Shown here: piece after piece, positions 46,805-55,110 of the stretch
Position numbering within the stretch: the stretch's first letter is position 1
Layout of the letters: every line of letters begins with the position of its first letter
From: Sediminicola sp. YIK13
Lineage (GTDB): Bacteria; Bacteroidota; Bacteroidia; Flavobacteriales; Flavobacteriaceae
Assembly (NCBI RefSeq): GCF_001430825.1
Contig: NZ_CP010535.1
Coordinates: forward strand, 600,501 to 664,500
DNA: 64,000 nt
Direction of reading: 5' to 3'
The notes under the pieces: model-generated
Databases searched by the model: none
What the model saw: only the letters and a program-made list of their open reading frames with translations
What the model was told of the DNA's origin: nothing
Program-made: the position numbers and the translations under genes

Positions 46805-47983
46805 ATGGCCGACAATATAAAAGGTTTAAATACCATTTGTACCCATTTCGGGGAAATACAGGATGAACAGTTCAAAGGAGCTGTTTCACCTCTTTTTATG
46901 AGTACATCCTATGCTTTTGAAGATGTGGATGTTAAACGTTACCCCAGGTATTTTAATACTCCCAACCAAGTGGCGCTCTCCAAAAAAATTGCAGCTTTGG
47001 AACATGCGGAGGCTGCCATCATCTTTGGTAGTGGTATGGCCGCAATTAGTACGGCTTTAATGGCTTTTTTAAAGGCTGGAGACCATATTGTACTTCAAAA
47101 TACCCTGTACGGAGGCACCTATAATCTAGTGACAGAGGAATTCCACAAGTTTGGTATAGAATATTCTTTTACTACAGGTTTGGAACCAGCGGATTTCGAG
47201 GCGAAAATTAAGGAGAATACCAAGGTGATCTATATAGAAACCCCTTCCAACCCTTTACTCACCATTACAGATTTGGAGGCTGTGGCACAAATCGCCAAAA
47301 AACATGGTTTGGTATCTATGATCGACAATACCTTTGCGAGTCCCGTGAATCAAAATCCTATCGATTTTGGAATTGATGTGGTGCTGCACAGTGCCACCAA
47401 ATACATGGGAGGACATTCCGATATATTGGCTGGGGCCGTAGCCTCTTCACATGAACATATGGAACGTATTTTTCAATTGGCCAAGAATTTTGGTGGTAGT
47501 TTAAGTGATTATACCGTGTGGCTGTTGGAACGTAGCATAAAGACCATGGGAATTCGTGTAAGGGCCCAAAACGAAAATGCCATGGAGATGGCCAAGTATC
47601 TATATGTGCACCATGATTTACAGGCCGTCTTTTATCCAGGGTTGGAGTCACATCCAGGGCATGAATTGGCCAAAGCGCAAATGAAAGGCTTTGGAGGGAT
47701 GTTATCTTTTGAGTTGAACAAGGACCTGAACTCCTCCTTGTTTCAAAAGTCCTTACGACTTATTAAATCTTCTATGAGTTTGGCAGGGGTGGAGAGCACC
47801 GTTTTATCTCCTACGTTAACCTCGCACTCACTTTTGAGTGCAGAAGAGCGTGAAAAACAAGGAATAGCCGATGGTTTGATCCGTTTTTCGGTAGGTATAG
47901 AAGAAGTAGAGGACCTTATTGCAGATATAGAACAAGCATTGGCAACGGTAAAAGCAAAGAGCAGAACAGTGCATAGTAACTAA
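46805..47983 (+). CDS. Cys/Met metabolism PLP-dependent enzyme (gamma-lyase or synthase type)
   Basis: 392 residues from the ATG at 46805. PLP lysine K199 in LHSATKYMGGHSD, cofactor Asp D174 in SMIDNTFASP, and PSNPLLTITDL before it. YGGTYNLVTEEFHKFGIE and VESTVLSPTLTSH are family marks. Candidates are methionine gamma-lyase, cystathionine gamma-lyase or gamma-synthase; residues do not separate them by eye. The adjacent bacillithiol gene (22 nt gap) suggests a link to cysteine supply. Confidence 0.9.
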   Translation: MADNIKGLNTICTHFGEIQDEQFKGAVSPLFMSTSYAFEDVDVKRYPRYFNTPNQVALSKKIAALEHAEAAIIFGSGMAAISTALMAFLKAGDHIVLQNTLYGGTYNLVTEEFHKFGIEYSFTTGLEPADFEAKIKENTKVIYIETPSNPLLTITDLEAVAQIAKKHGLVSMIDNTFASPVNQNPIDFGIDVVLHSATKYMGGHSDILAGAVASSHEHMERIFQLAKNFGGSLSDYTVWLLERSIKTMGIRVRAQNENAMEMAKYLYVHHDLQAVFYPGLESHPGHELAKAQMKGFGGMLSFELNKDLNSSLFQKSLRLIKSSMSLAGVESTVLSPTLTSHSLLSAEEREKQGIADGLIRFSVGIEEVEDLIADIEQALATVKAKSRTVHSN

Positions 47984-48005
47984 GTATAAATTTAAATTAG
48001 AATCT

Positions 48006-48728
48006 TTGAAACTAGATATTTTAGTATTCGGTGCGCATCCAGATGATGCCGAACTTGGAGCAGGAGCAACTATCGCGAAGGAAGTCGCTAACGGTAAAAA
48101 AGTTGGGATCATAGATTTAACAAGAGGGGAGTTGGGTACAAGAGGTTCTGCTGAGATACGGGATGAGGAAGCCGCTGCTGCTGCCAAGATACTTGGAGTT
48201 ACCGTAAGGGAAAATTTGGAATATGCCGATGGTTTTTTCATGAACGATAAAAAGCATCAAATGGGCATTATTCAAATGTTGAGAAAATATAGGCCAGAAA
48301 TTGTATTGTGCAATGCAATTGATGATCGTCATATAGACCATGCCAAAGGAAGTAGCTTGGTAAGCGACGCCTGTTTCTTAAGCGGCTTGGTAAAAATTGA
48401 TACTAAACTAGAGGGCAGTGATGAATGGCAGGATGCTTGGCGGCCAAAGCAAGTGTACCATTATATACAATGGAAAAATTTAGAACCTGATTTTGTGGTT
48501 GATGTAAGTGGTTTTATAGATAAAAAAACAGAAGCTATCTTGGCTTATGGTTCACAGTTCTTTGATCCAAAGAGCAATGAGCCAGAAACACCCATCAGTA
48601 GTAAAAATTTTATAGAAAGTGTAAAATATAGGGCAAGAGATCTGGGAAGATTGGTGGGTACGGAATATGCTGAAGGTTTTACTGCAGAAAGGCATGTGGC
48701 CATTGCCAATCTATCTGATTTGATCTAG
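48006..48728 (+). CDS. bshB1: Bacillithiol biosynthesis deacetylase BshB1
   Basis: 240 residues with a TTG start. A PIG-L-fold zinc deacetylase that converts GlcNAc-malate to GlcN-malate in bacillithiol synthesis. Zinc motif AHPDDAELG (H11, D13, D14) and RHIDHAKGS (H109, H112); LTRGELGTRGSAEIRDEEA and the C-terminal GTEYAEGF are diagnostic for BshB1. bshA and bshC are not in the window. Its end overlaps the convergent histidine kinase gene by 4 nt. Confidence 0.95.
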   Translation: MKLDILVFGAHPDDAELGAGATIAKEVANGKKVGIIDLTRGELGTRGSAEIRDEEAAAAAKILGVTVRENLEYADGFFMNDKKHQMGIIQMLRKYRPEIVLCNAIDDRHIDHAKGSSLVSDACFLSGLVKIDTKLEGSDEWQDAWRPKQVYHYIQWKNLEPDFVVDVSGFIDKKTEAILAYGSQFFDPKSNEPETPISSKNFIESVKYRARDLGRLVGTEYAEGFTAERHVAIANLSDLI

Positions 48729-50815
48729 CCTACATTTTTGTAATCCTTCTGGGATTTTGGTATGGTGAAGAAAAAGCAGGTTCCGATTCTTAAAGCACTT
48801 TCTACCCAAATTTTCCCATTATTTTTTTCAACCATTTCCTTGCAGAGAGAAAGGCCAAGACCGGTACCCTTTTCATTGTTGGTGCCATAAGTGGTGTGGT
48901 TGGAATTGGCATTGAACAATTTATCCTGGGTGACCAAGTCCATCCCGATACCAGAGTCCCGAACAGAAATTTCCCAATGATCTTTCCCCTCTTGGGCATC
49001 TATAGTAACCATTCCATGTTCAGGCGTAAATTTCAGGGCATTACTGATAAGATTCCTTATAACAATGTCTATTTGGTTGACATCGGACCAGATAATTGTG
49101 TTGTCCGAAATCCTATTGATCATTTTTATCGATTTATTTTCAGCTATTTCTGATAATAGGTTTATGTTGTCAGTTACTAGTTCTTCCAATCCAAAAGCAG
49201 TCGGTTTGGTCACAGCCCCTTTCATTTGTGTCTGACCCCAAGATAGTAGATTGTTCAAGGTAAAGGAGATATGGTCCACATCATCACGCAATTTTGGTAT
49301 GAAATCCATAAATTCTGATTGTTGTATTTCTCCGACCTTCAACATTCTTAATAGTTCTTGAAGAGCACCTATAGGACCTCTCAAATCATGACCTATAATG
49401 GAAAATAATTTATCTTTTGTCAGATTGATTTCGTTTAACTCTATCTCCCTTTTTAGGAGGTCCTCTTTTTGGTTTTGGAGTTTTACATTCAGTTTTTTCT
49501 GAATTTTCTGACCTCTGTGTATTAATAGGGTAATCACGATAAAAATAAGAATGATGACAATGGCACCATATACAACATATTTCTGATTAGTTAGGGCCTG
49601 CTGATTTTTTAAAATTAATGCTTCTTGTTCTTTTTCGTGGTCTATCTTGGTCTTAAGCATCGCCAGACCTCGTTTATTCTCGTCCCTGGAGAGGGTATCT
49701 GAAACCTGTTGGTAAATTTCGTGGAACTTTAAGGCTTCGCTATATTTATTTTTGCTTTTGTTGATCCTATATAGTGTCATGGCACATTTTTGTATGCCCT
49801 CCGGGAAATTGATCTTATTGGAAATTTCAAAGGATTCCTGAGCGTATTTTTCAGAAAGCTCAATTTCATTCATACCGTAATAGGCTTCGGCCATTCCGTT
49901 GAGAAGGTCAATTTTACCACGGTCGTCATTAATTTTCTTGTGTAATAGATTACATTGATTGTACCAGTGTAGTGCCCATTTATAATTTTTCTGTCTTAGA
50001 TAGGTTTTGCCTTTTACCTCGTAAGAATAGGCTAGCCAATCCAAAATATGATTGTTCTCAAAGATTGGAATACTGGCATTTACATTAAACATGGCATATT
50101 CAAATTTGCCCATATCAGCATAAACAGAGGCCATGTTACACATAGTCTGCGCCTTGCTAATATCGTTTCCGATGTCCTCATTTAATTTTTTCACCCGTTC
50201 ATAAAAGATAATGGCTTGCTCATAATCTTTTTGGGAAGCATAAAGATTGGCCAGATTTTCCAATAGAATAGACAATCGTCGTTCGTGACCTGATTTTTCG
50301 GCCAACTCCGTGCCTTCTAGAAAAAGATCAAGCGACTTGGTATAATCTCCTGCCCAATTGTACTCAGTGGCTAAAACGTTAATAATTTTCAATTTAATAA
50401 GGTCATTGTCAGTGTCATTGGCAATTTTCAATGCCTCCTTATAGTGGGCAATTGCCCTTGAAGACTCTCCCATATTGGAATGATAGATCCCCATATTCAT
50501 AAGAGCTTCACTTTCGCCTTTTTTGTAGTTGGAGTTCTTACTGTATTTTAAAGCTTGGGTAGTCAATATTTTTAGACTATCGGAAGTATGATAGGCAAAT
50601 TCTGCACTTAATTTGTTCAGAAGATTAATATAAGTGGTATCGGAGGTTGAAAAATTCTTCTGGGCATAAACTTCATGAAGAACTTTGGTTAAACTGTCCT
50701 TTACCTTATTCTGGGCTGCTACTATTGTTAAAGCGCCAAAAAAAAGCACCATAAATAAGATAGCTCTATTTGGTGTTTTTTTGTTGCGAATCGTAGTTGG
50801 TCTTAATAGGTACAT
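48725..50815 (-). CDS. TPR-sensor histidine kinase
   Basis: 696 residues. After an N-terminal hydrophobic signal/anchor (AILFMVLFFGALTIVAAQ) come TPR repeats to about residue 380, a coiled coil and one membrane helix (VVYGAIVIILIFIVITLLI, about 410-430). The kinase core has H476 in FSIIGHDLRGPIG, an N box (N588, N592), DSGIG (620-624) and GTGLGL (650-655). No receiver domain and no adjacent response regulator, so it is an orphan kinase. The periplasmic TPR layout mirrors the cyclase at 4892-6856. Confidence 0.93.
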   Translation of the reverse strand: MYLLRPTTIRNKKTPNRAILFMVLFFGALTIVAAQNKVKDSLTKVLHEVYAQKNFSTSDTTYINLLNKLSAEFAYHTSDSLKILTTQALKYSKNSNYKKGESEALMNMGIYHSNMGESSRAIAHYKEALKIANDTDNDLIKLKIINVLATEYNWAGDYTKSLDLFLEGTELAEKSGHERRLSILLENLANLYASQKDYEQAIIFYERVKKLNEDIGNDISKAQTMCNMASVYADMGKFEYAMFNVNASIPIFENNHILDWLAYSYEVKGKTYLRQKNYKWALHWYNQCNLLHKKINDDRGKIDLLNGMAEAYYGMNEIELSEKYAQESFEISNKINFPEGIQKCAMTLYRINKSKNKYSEALKFHEIYQQVSDTLSRDENKRGLAMLKTKIDHEKEQEALILKNQQALTNQKYVVYGAIVIILIFIVITLLIHRGQKIQKKLNVKLQNQKEDLLKREIELNEINLTKDKLFSIIGHDLRGPIGALQELLRMLKVGEIQQSEFMDFIPKLRDDVDHISFTLNNLLSWGQTQMKGAVTKPTAFGLEELVTDNINLLSEIAENKSIKMINRISDNTIIWSDVNQIDIVIRNLISNALKFTPEHGMVTIDAQEGKDHWEISVRDSGIGMDLVTQDKLFNANSNHTTYGTNNEKGTGLGLSLCKEMVEKNNGKIWVESALRIGTCFFFTIPKSQKDYKNVG

Positions 50816-51202
50816 TTCACTCTTTAAGTTATTATGGCTAAAACTAACATCTTAACGTGCAAAATTCTAATTTATGTTGTGAAGTGTCAAAAATTGTGTG
50901 TTTTAATCGTGAAAAATGGTATTTCATCGATGTTATGTACTCTTTTTGGTAATGCGGAAGGTATTGGGTGTTATTCTTTAACCCCTTGTAAAATAAGGAA
51001 AATTCCTACCAAATGCATATGAGGTAAACCACTATATGTATTAATAGTCCCTTGTGATCTATACATTCGCAAGTAACGTAACATAATATTCAAGTTCAAA
51101 CAAGCCTTCCAATAAATCTGCTGGCAATCAGAAGTTTAATTTGTGCGCAGGTATTTTTCTTTCAATAGGAGTATTAAAAAATAAAAAAATGGAATATTTT
51201 AT
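50816..51202. other. Intergenic region before tRNA-His
   Basis: 387 bp, AT-rich. A rightward open frame at 50834-51022 has a Cys-rich composition without family character and is not called. Nothing else recognisable before the tRNA promoter. Confidence 0.5.
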
Positions 51203-51233
51203 TTTGAAAGAAGGTTTTAAAAATTTACATTTG
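51203..51233 (+). promoter_or_regulatory. Promoter of tRNA-His
   Basis: TTTG at 51203-51206, a 19-nt spacer and TACATTTG at 51226-51233: exact consensus, 16 nt before the tRNA. Confidence 0.8.
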
Positions 51234-51249
51234 CATCCGCTTACAAATG

Positions 51250-51323
51250 GTGGTTGTAGCTCAGCTGGTTAGAGCATCGGTTTGTGGTACCGAGGGTCGC
51301 CGGTTCGAACCCGGTCTTCCACC
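51250..51323 (+). tRNA. tRNA-His (GTG)
   Basis: 74 nt with D arm GCTC/GAGC, anticodon loop TTGTGGT (anticodon GTG) and T loop TTCGAAC. A G at 51249 can supply the extra G-1 that pairs with C73, the tRNA-His identity element. The acceptor stem GTGGTTG/CTTCCAC has two U-U oppositions (5-68 and 6-67). CCA is not encoded. Confidence 0.92.
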
Positions 51324-51333
51324 CAGAATTACA

Positions 51334-51363
51334 AGCCTCATCTTCATTGATGGGGCTTTTTTT
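51334..51363 (+). terminator. Terminator of tRNA-His
   Basis: A 9-bp stem (AGCCTCATC with one G-U pair) at 51334-51342 and 51349-51357 followed by a seven-T run, just beyond the tRNA. Confidence 0.8.
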
Positions 51364-51452
51364 GTGCGTTGGTTTTTCTTCTGGCTATCTAACGTAATCC
51401 TATCGGTAAGATCAAGCAAAAGCATATAGTAAACTTCTGGTCCTGTGAAAAT

Positions 51453-51488
51453 AATAAAGCCCCAATTACAAATAATTGGGGCTTTATT
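51453..51488. terminator. Terminator of the M28 peptidase gene
   Basis: A perfect 16-bp stem (AATAAAGCCCCAATTA) with a CAAA loop, 19 nt beyond the stop of the leftward peptidase gene. Confidence 0.85.
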
Positions 51489-51506
51489 AATGAATTTAAT
51501 ATCTTT

Positions 51507-53066
51507 TTACATGGCCTTGTCCACAACGATACGGTTTTCACGATTGGCAAGTTCCCAAGCGGTATAGAAAACTAACCTGGACCTATTCTCCAAGAGGTCG
51601 TAATTAATTTTATCCGGTGTATCACCAGGTCTATGGTAATCATCGTGGGTACCGTTAAAATAAAAAATGATCGGAATATTGTTTTTAGCAAAATTGTAAT
51701 GGTCACTCCTATAATAAAAACGGTTCGGATCGTTTTCATCATTGTATGTATAGTCCAACTCCAGTTTTGAATACTTGTTGTTCACTTCTTCAGACAACTC
51801 ATGTAATTCCGTACTCAATTTGTCAGATCCAATTAAATAGATATAATTTCTGTCCCCTTCTCTTTTTGGATCAATTCTACCGATCATATCAATATTCAGA
51901 TTGGCTACAGTTTGTGACAAAGGAAAGATAGGCTCAACATCCGTATAGTACATGGAACCTAAAAGTCCTTTTTCCTCTCCGGTTACATGAAGAAATACCA
52001 CAGATCTTTTAGGACCGTTACCAGCATCGGCAGCTTTTTTGAAGGCTTGGGCAATTTCCAACAATCCTACGGTACCAGATCCATCATCATCAGCGCCATT
52101 ATTGATATCCCCATTTTTACTTATTCCTATATGATCTAAGTGGGAAGAGATAATTATGCATTCTTCAGGCTTTTCAGATCCTTTTATGAAAGCGACCACG
52201 TTTTCAGAGTTCAATTCTATATTCGCACTCTCAATGGATAAGGTGACATTCAATGGCAGTACTTTTGCAGTCTGATCCTTTTCAATGCTCGGCAATAAGG
52301 TCTTGGCCATTTTGGCATTGATGAAAAAGCTACTGAAATCTTCCTCTTTAGAATCCTTTAATCCCATTCTTCCTGAATCATTTTTCAGCATATAGTCATA
52401 CCTCGTTTTGAATCGGGAAAAATTATCAGCATCATAATATAAAACTCCTTTTGCACCTTTTTTTAAGGCCAATTCCATTCTTTTGCCAATGGATTCGGAC
52501 ATGTTGCTCCAAACCGACTTCTCCTTGGTTCCAGAAAGTACATAATTGCCGTTTTCAAGGGTTGGTTCGCCCGCCTTGATCAAGAGTATTTTTCCGGTTA
52601 CATCCAAACCTTCATAATCTGAATAATTTTCCTCTTCTATACCGTAACCGGCATAGGCAATTTCAGTATAGCTCCCATTTGCCTCTGAAAAGGTCAGGAA
52701 GTCTTCTCCCATTGGATAAGATGTTCCATTTATGGAAATAGTTCCCTTTGGCAGTTTGCTCATTTGTAAGGGAACGGCCTGGAAATAGTCACCATTGGCC
52801 TGAGCAGCAGGAATTCCCATTGTTTGATATTGGGCCTTTAGGTATTCCACGGCTTTCTTTTGTCCGGGTTGTCCTGTTTCCCGTCCCTCAAACTCATCTG
52901 AGGCATAGGTGTAAAGGTGTTCCTTAAGTTCTGCCTCAGTAATGCTCAATGCATATGTTGTTGGGCTTACCTTTTTGATGGCCACTGGGGTAGCCTCGGA
53001 AACTGTCTTTTGTGCAGTGTTGCATGCAAAAGCAAGTCCGATTGCTACAAATACTAATTTTTTCAT
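51507..53066 (-). CDS. M28-family zinc aminopeptidase with PA domain
   Basis: 519 residues. An N-terminal lipoprotein-like signal (VFVAIGLAFAC), then a protease-associated domain around residues 130-280 (GYGIEEENYSDYEGLDVTGKILLIKAG). Metal ligands of M28 follow in order: SSHLDHIG, NGADDDGSGT, TGEEKGLLGS, NIDMIGRID and DDYHRPGDTPDKI. Probably tethered to the cell surface or periplasmic and trims peptides from their N-termini. Single-gene unit. Confidence 0.94.
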   Translation of the reverse strand: MKKLVFVAIGLAFACNTAQKTVSEATPVAIKKVSPTTYALSITEAELKEHLYTYASDEFEGRETGQPGQKKAVEYLKAQYQTMGIPAAQANGDYFQAVPLQMSKLPKGTISINGTSYPMGEDFLTFSEANGSYTEIAYAGYGIEEENYSDYEGLDVTGKILLIKAGEPTLENGNYVLSGTKEKSVWSNMSESIGKRMELALKKGAKGVLYYDADNFSRFKTRYDYMLKNDSGRMGLKDSKEEDFSSFFINAKMAKTLLPSIEKDQTAKVLPLNVTLSIESANIELNSENVVAFIKGSEKPEECIIISSHLDHIGISKNGDINNGADDDGSGTVGLLEIAQAFKKAADAGNGPKRSVVFLHVTGEEKGLLGSMYYTDVEPIFPLSQTVANLNIDMIGRIDPKREGDRNYIYLIGSDKLSTELHELSEEVNNKYSKLELDYTYNDENDPNRFYYRSDHYNFAKNNIPIIFYFNGTHDDYHRPGDTPDKINYDLLENRSRLVFYTAWELANRENRIVVDKAM

Positions 53067-53135
53067 GTTTTTTCTGTTGTTAATTAACTAGTCCGAGCCA
53101 AAAATAGTGAAAAGATGGCGAATGCAGATCGTTAC

Positions 53136-53996
53136 CTAACTGTAAATATTTGATTTCTTGAGTTGCTGATATTCCGAAGGAGTATTTCCTTTCAGCGCTT
53201 TAAATTTTCTATTAAAATTAGAGATTGAATTAAATCCAGAAGCATCTGAAATTTCTATAATAGAAAGGTCCCTTTCGTTCAAGAGAAGTTGACAAGCATG
53301 TTCTATGCGCAGTTCTATAAGGAATTGAAAAAAGGTCTTGTTTGTCCGTTGTTTAAAAAACCTACAAAAGGCATTTGGGGTCAAATGTGCAATGGAGGAA
53401 ATGGTATCGAGTGTAATTTCACTTTGAAAATTATGAATCACATAATCAAAGATGGTCCTCATACGTTGACCTTCATTAAAGGATATGGTCTTAGGGTAAA
53501 CAAATTTGGTCAGTACCTTTGTTTTGGCCTGACAAATTTTTTTTAAAAGCTTTAAGAAAAGGAGAAACCTATTAAATTTATCTGTTTCGCTTATTTTGTA
53601 GATTATCTGGCTGACCTTTGTTTTTTTGTTCAAAAGTTGGAATCCAGATTCGGCATTTGGAAAAAAATGTATAATCTCCTCTAGTTCCGGATTATTAAAA
53701 AAGGCCTCTCCAAAAGTCTGTCTTGTAAAAAAAAGGGAAATCATTTTACATGAATCTTTAGCGAGACCGTTATTTTGAAACAAATGAGGACAATTGCGGC
53801 CAATAACGAATATATCACCTTCTTTAAATTGATGTATACTGTCTGCCACTATCAATTTGCCCTGCCCTCTAACGATCAAGCTTAACTGTATTTCTTCATG
53901 CTGATGTAATTTATCATAAAAGTGTGGCCCTTCATCAATTTGAAGTACTAGGTTCTCATGAATGGGCTTAGGGATTTTAAAAGGATATACTTTCAT
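53136..53996 (-). CDS. AraC-family transcriptional regulator
   Basis: 286 residues. An N-terminal cupin (FYDKLHQHEEIQLSLIVRGQGKLIVAD, FVIGRNCPHLFQNN) and a C-terminal pair of helix-turn-helices (LDTISSIAHLTPNAFCRFFKQRTNKTFFQFLIELR, SIIEISDASGFNSISNFNRKFKALKGNTPSEYQ). Divergent from the hydroxyproline operon with 147 nt between starts, so it is the likely local regulator. Confidence 0.93.
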   Translation of the reverse strand: MKVYPFKIPKPIHENLVLQIDEGPHFYDKLHQHEEIQLSLIVRGQGKLIVADSIHQFKEGDIFVIGRNCPHLFQNNGLAKDSCKMISLFFTRQTFGEAFFNNPELEEIIHFFPNAESGFQLLNKKTKVSQIIYKISETDKFNRFLLFLKLLKKICQAKTKVLTKFVYPKTISFNEGQRMRTIFDYVIHNFQSEITLDTISSIAHLTPNAFCRFFKQRTNKTFFQFLIELRIEHACQLLLNERDLSIIEISDASGFNSISNFNRKFKALKGNTPSEYQQLKKSNIYS

Positions 53997-54031
53997 AGCA
54001 GTTGCAAATATGCATATTTAGCATAAATATT

Positions 54032-54048
54032 TTGTCTAATTTAGACAA
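54032..54048. promoter_or_regulatory. 17-bp perfect palindrome (operator candidate)
   Basis: TTGTCTAA-T-TTAGACAA, 8-bp arms around a single central base, between the divergent AraC gene and the hydroxyproline operon. It lies 62 nt upstream of the rightward -7 box and 36 nt upstream of the araC-type start. Likely protein-binding site; AraC proteins more often use direct repeats, so another dimeric regulator is possible. Confidence 0.5.
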
Positions 54049-54109
54049 TCAAGGTAAAATAGTCTCAGTATAGGTTAATATCCTTTTAATTTTTAGAGGT
54101 GTATCGATC

Positions 54110-54117
54110 TATTTTTG
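54110..54117 (+). promoter_or_regulatory. -7 box of the hydroxyproline operon
   Basis: TATTTTTG matches TAnnTTTG, 26 nt before the ATG at 54144. The -33 region (TTTTAG) is imperfect, as expected of an activated promoter. Confidence 0.5.
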
Positions 54118-54143
54118 TGTGATAATCATAATTAAAAAACATC

Positions 54144-55079
54144 ATGAATGTAAAATGGGAAGGGGTAATGCCCGCAGTGACCACAAAATTCAAAGGAGAT
54201 GACACCTTGGACTTAGATTCTTTTGGGATCAATATTAAGGCACAATTGGAGGCTGGTGTGAACGGTATCATCCTGGGCGGAACCTTGGGAGAAGCAAGTA
54301 CCCTTTCTGATGATGAAAAAAAGATGTTGATTGAGGAAACGGTCCGTTTGGTCAATTACCGGGTTCCAGTGATCATCAATATTGCCGAGCAGACCACCAA
54401 AGGGGCCATCCTTGCTGCCAAAAATGCCCAAGCCTATGGGGCAAGTGGTTTAATGATGTTACCACCTATGCGATATAAGGCGACTGATTTTGAAACAATG
54501 ACCTATTTCAAAGAGGTTGCCAATAGTACCGAATTACCCATTATGGTGTACAATAATCCTGTGGACTATAACATTGAGGTTACCTTGGACATGTTTGAGG
54601 AATTACTTAAAAATCCAAATATACAGGCGGTTAAGGAATCTACACGTGATATTTCCAACATCACCAGAATCAAGAATAGGTTTGGGAATAGGCTGAAAAT
54701 TTTATGTGGTGTGGATACCTTGGCCTTAGAAAGTATTTTGATGGGTGCCGATGGCTGGGTTGCCGGATTGGTAGATGCTTTTCCAGCAGAAACAGTTGCT
54801 ATCTTTGAGCTGGCAAAAGCGGGCAGAATTAAAGAGGCACTTACCATATATAGATGGTTTTTACCATTATTGGAATTGGATATCAACCCTCAATTGGTTC
54901 AAAATATAAAATTGGCAGAGGTTGCAACCGGGATAGGAACGGAGCGGGTACGAGCTCCTAGACTACCTTTGCAAGGAGAAGAAAGGGAACATGTCTTGAA
55001 TATCATTCAGGAAGGTATCAGAACTAGACCAGTTTTACCAAATTATAAATCGCTCAGAAATACTTCTAGTTCTAACTAA
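54144..55079 (+). CDS. DapA-family lyase, probable 1-pyrroline-4-hydroxy-2-carboxylate deaminase
   Basis: 311 residues, a class I aldolase-type TIM barrel. Schiff-base lysine K164 (IQAVKESTRD), Tyr136 (PIMVYNNP) and LGGTLGEASTLS (in place of GTTGE) are visible. DapA paralogues beside a hydroxyproline epimerase and a semialdehyde dehydrogenase convert pyrroline-4-hydroxy-2-carboxylate to alpha-ketoglutarate semialdehyde. The assignment rests on this context. First gene of the operon. Confidence 0.85.
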   Translation: MNVKWEGVMPAVTTKFKGDDTLDLDSFGINIKAQLEAGVNGIILGGTLGEASTLSDDEKKMLIEETVRLVNYRVPVIINIAEQTTKGAILAAKNAQAYGASGLMMLPPMRYKATDFETMTYFKEVANSTELPIMVYNNPVDYNIEVTLDMFEELLKNPNIQAVKESTRDISNITRIKNRFGNRLKILCGVDTLALESILMGADGWVAGLVDAFPAETVAIFELAKAGRIKEALTIYRWFLPLLELDINPQLVQNIKLAEVATGIGTERVRAPRLPLQGEEREHVLNIIQEGIRTRPVLPNYKSLRNTSSSN

Positions 55080-55110
55080 ATGCTAATCAAATAAAAATAC
55101 AAGGCAAAAT

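Noticed and set aside
50834-51022. Rightward 62-codon Cys-rich frame before tRNA-His
   Set aside because: No promoter, no family pattern, AT-biased spacer; more likely chance.
51453-51488. 16-bp perfect inverted repeat as a possible mobile-element end
   Set aside because: Single copy, located just past a stop codon with T-rich flanks: an ordinary terminator.
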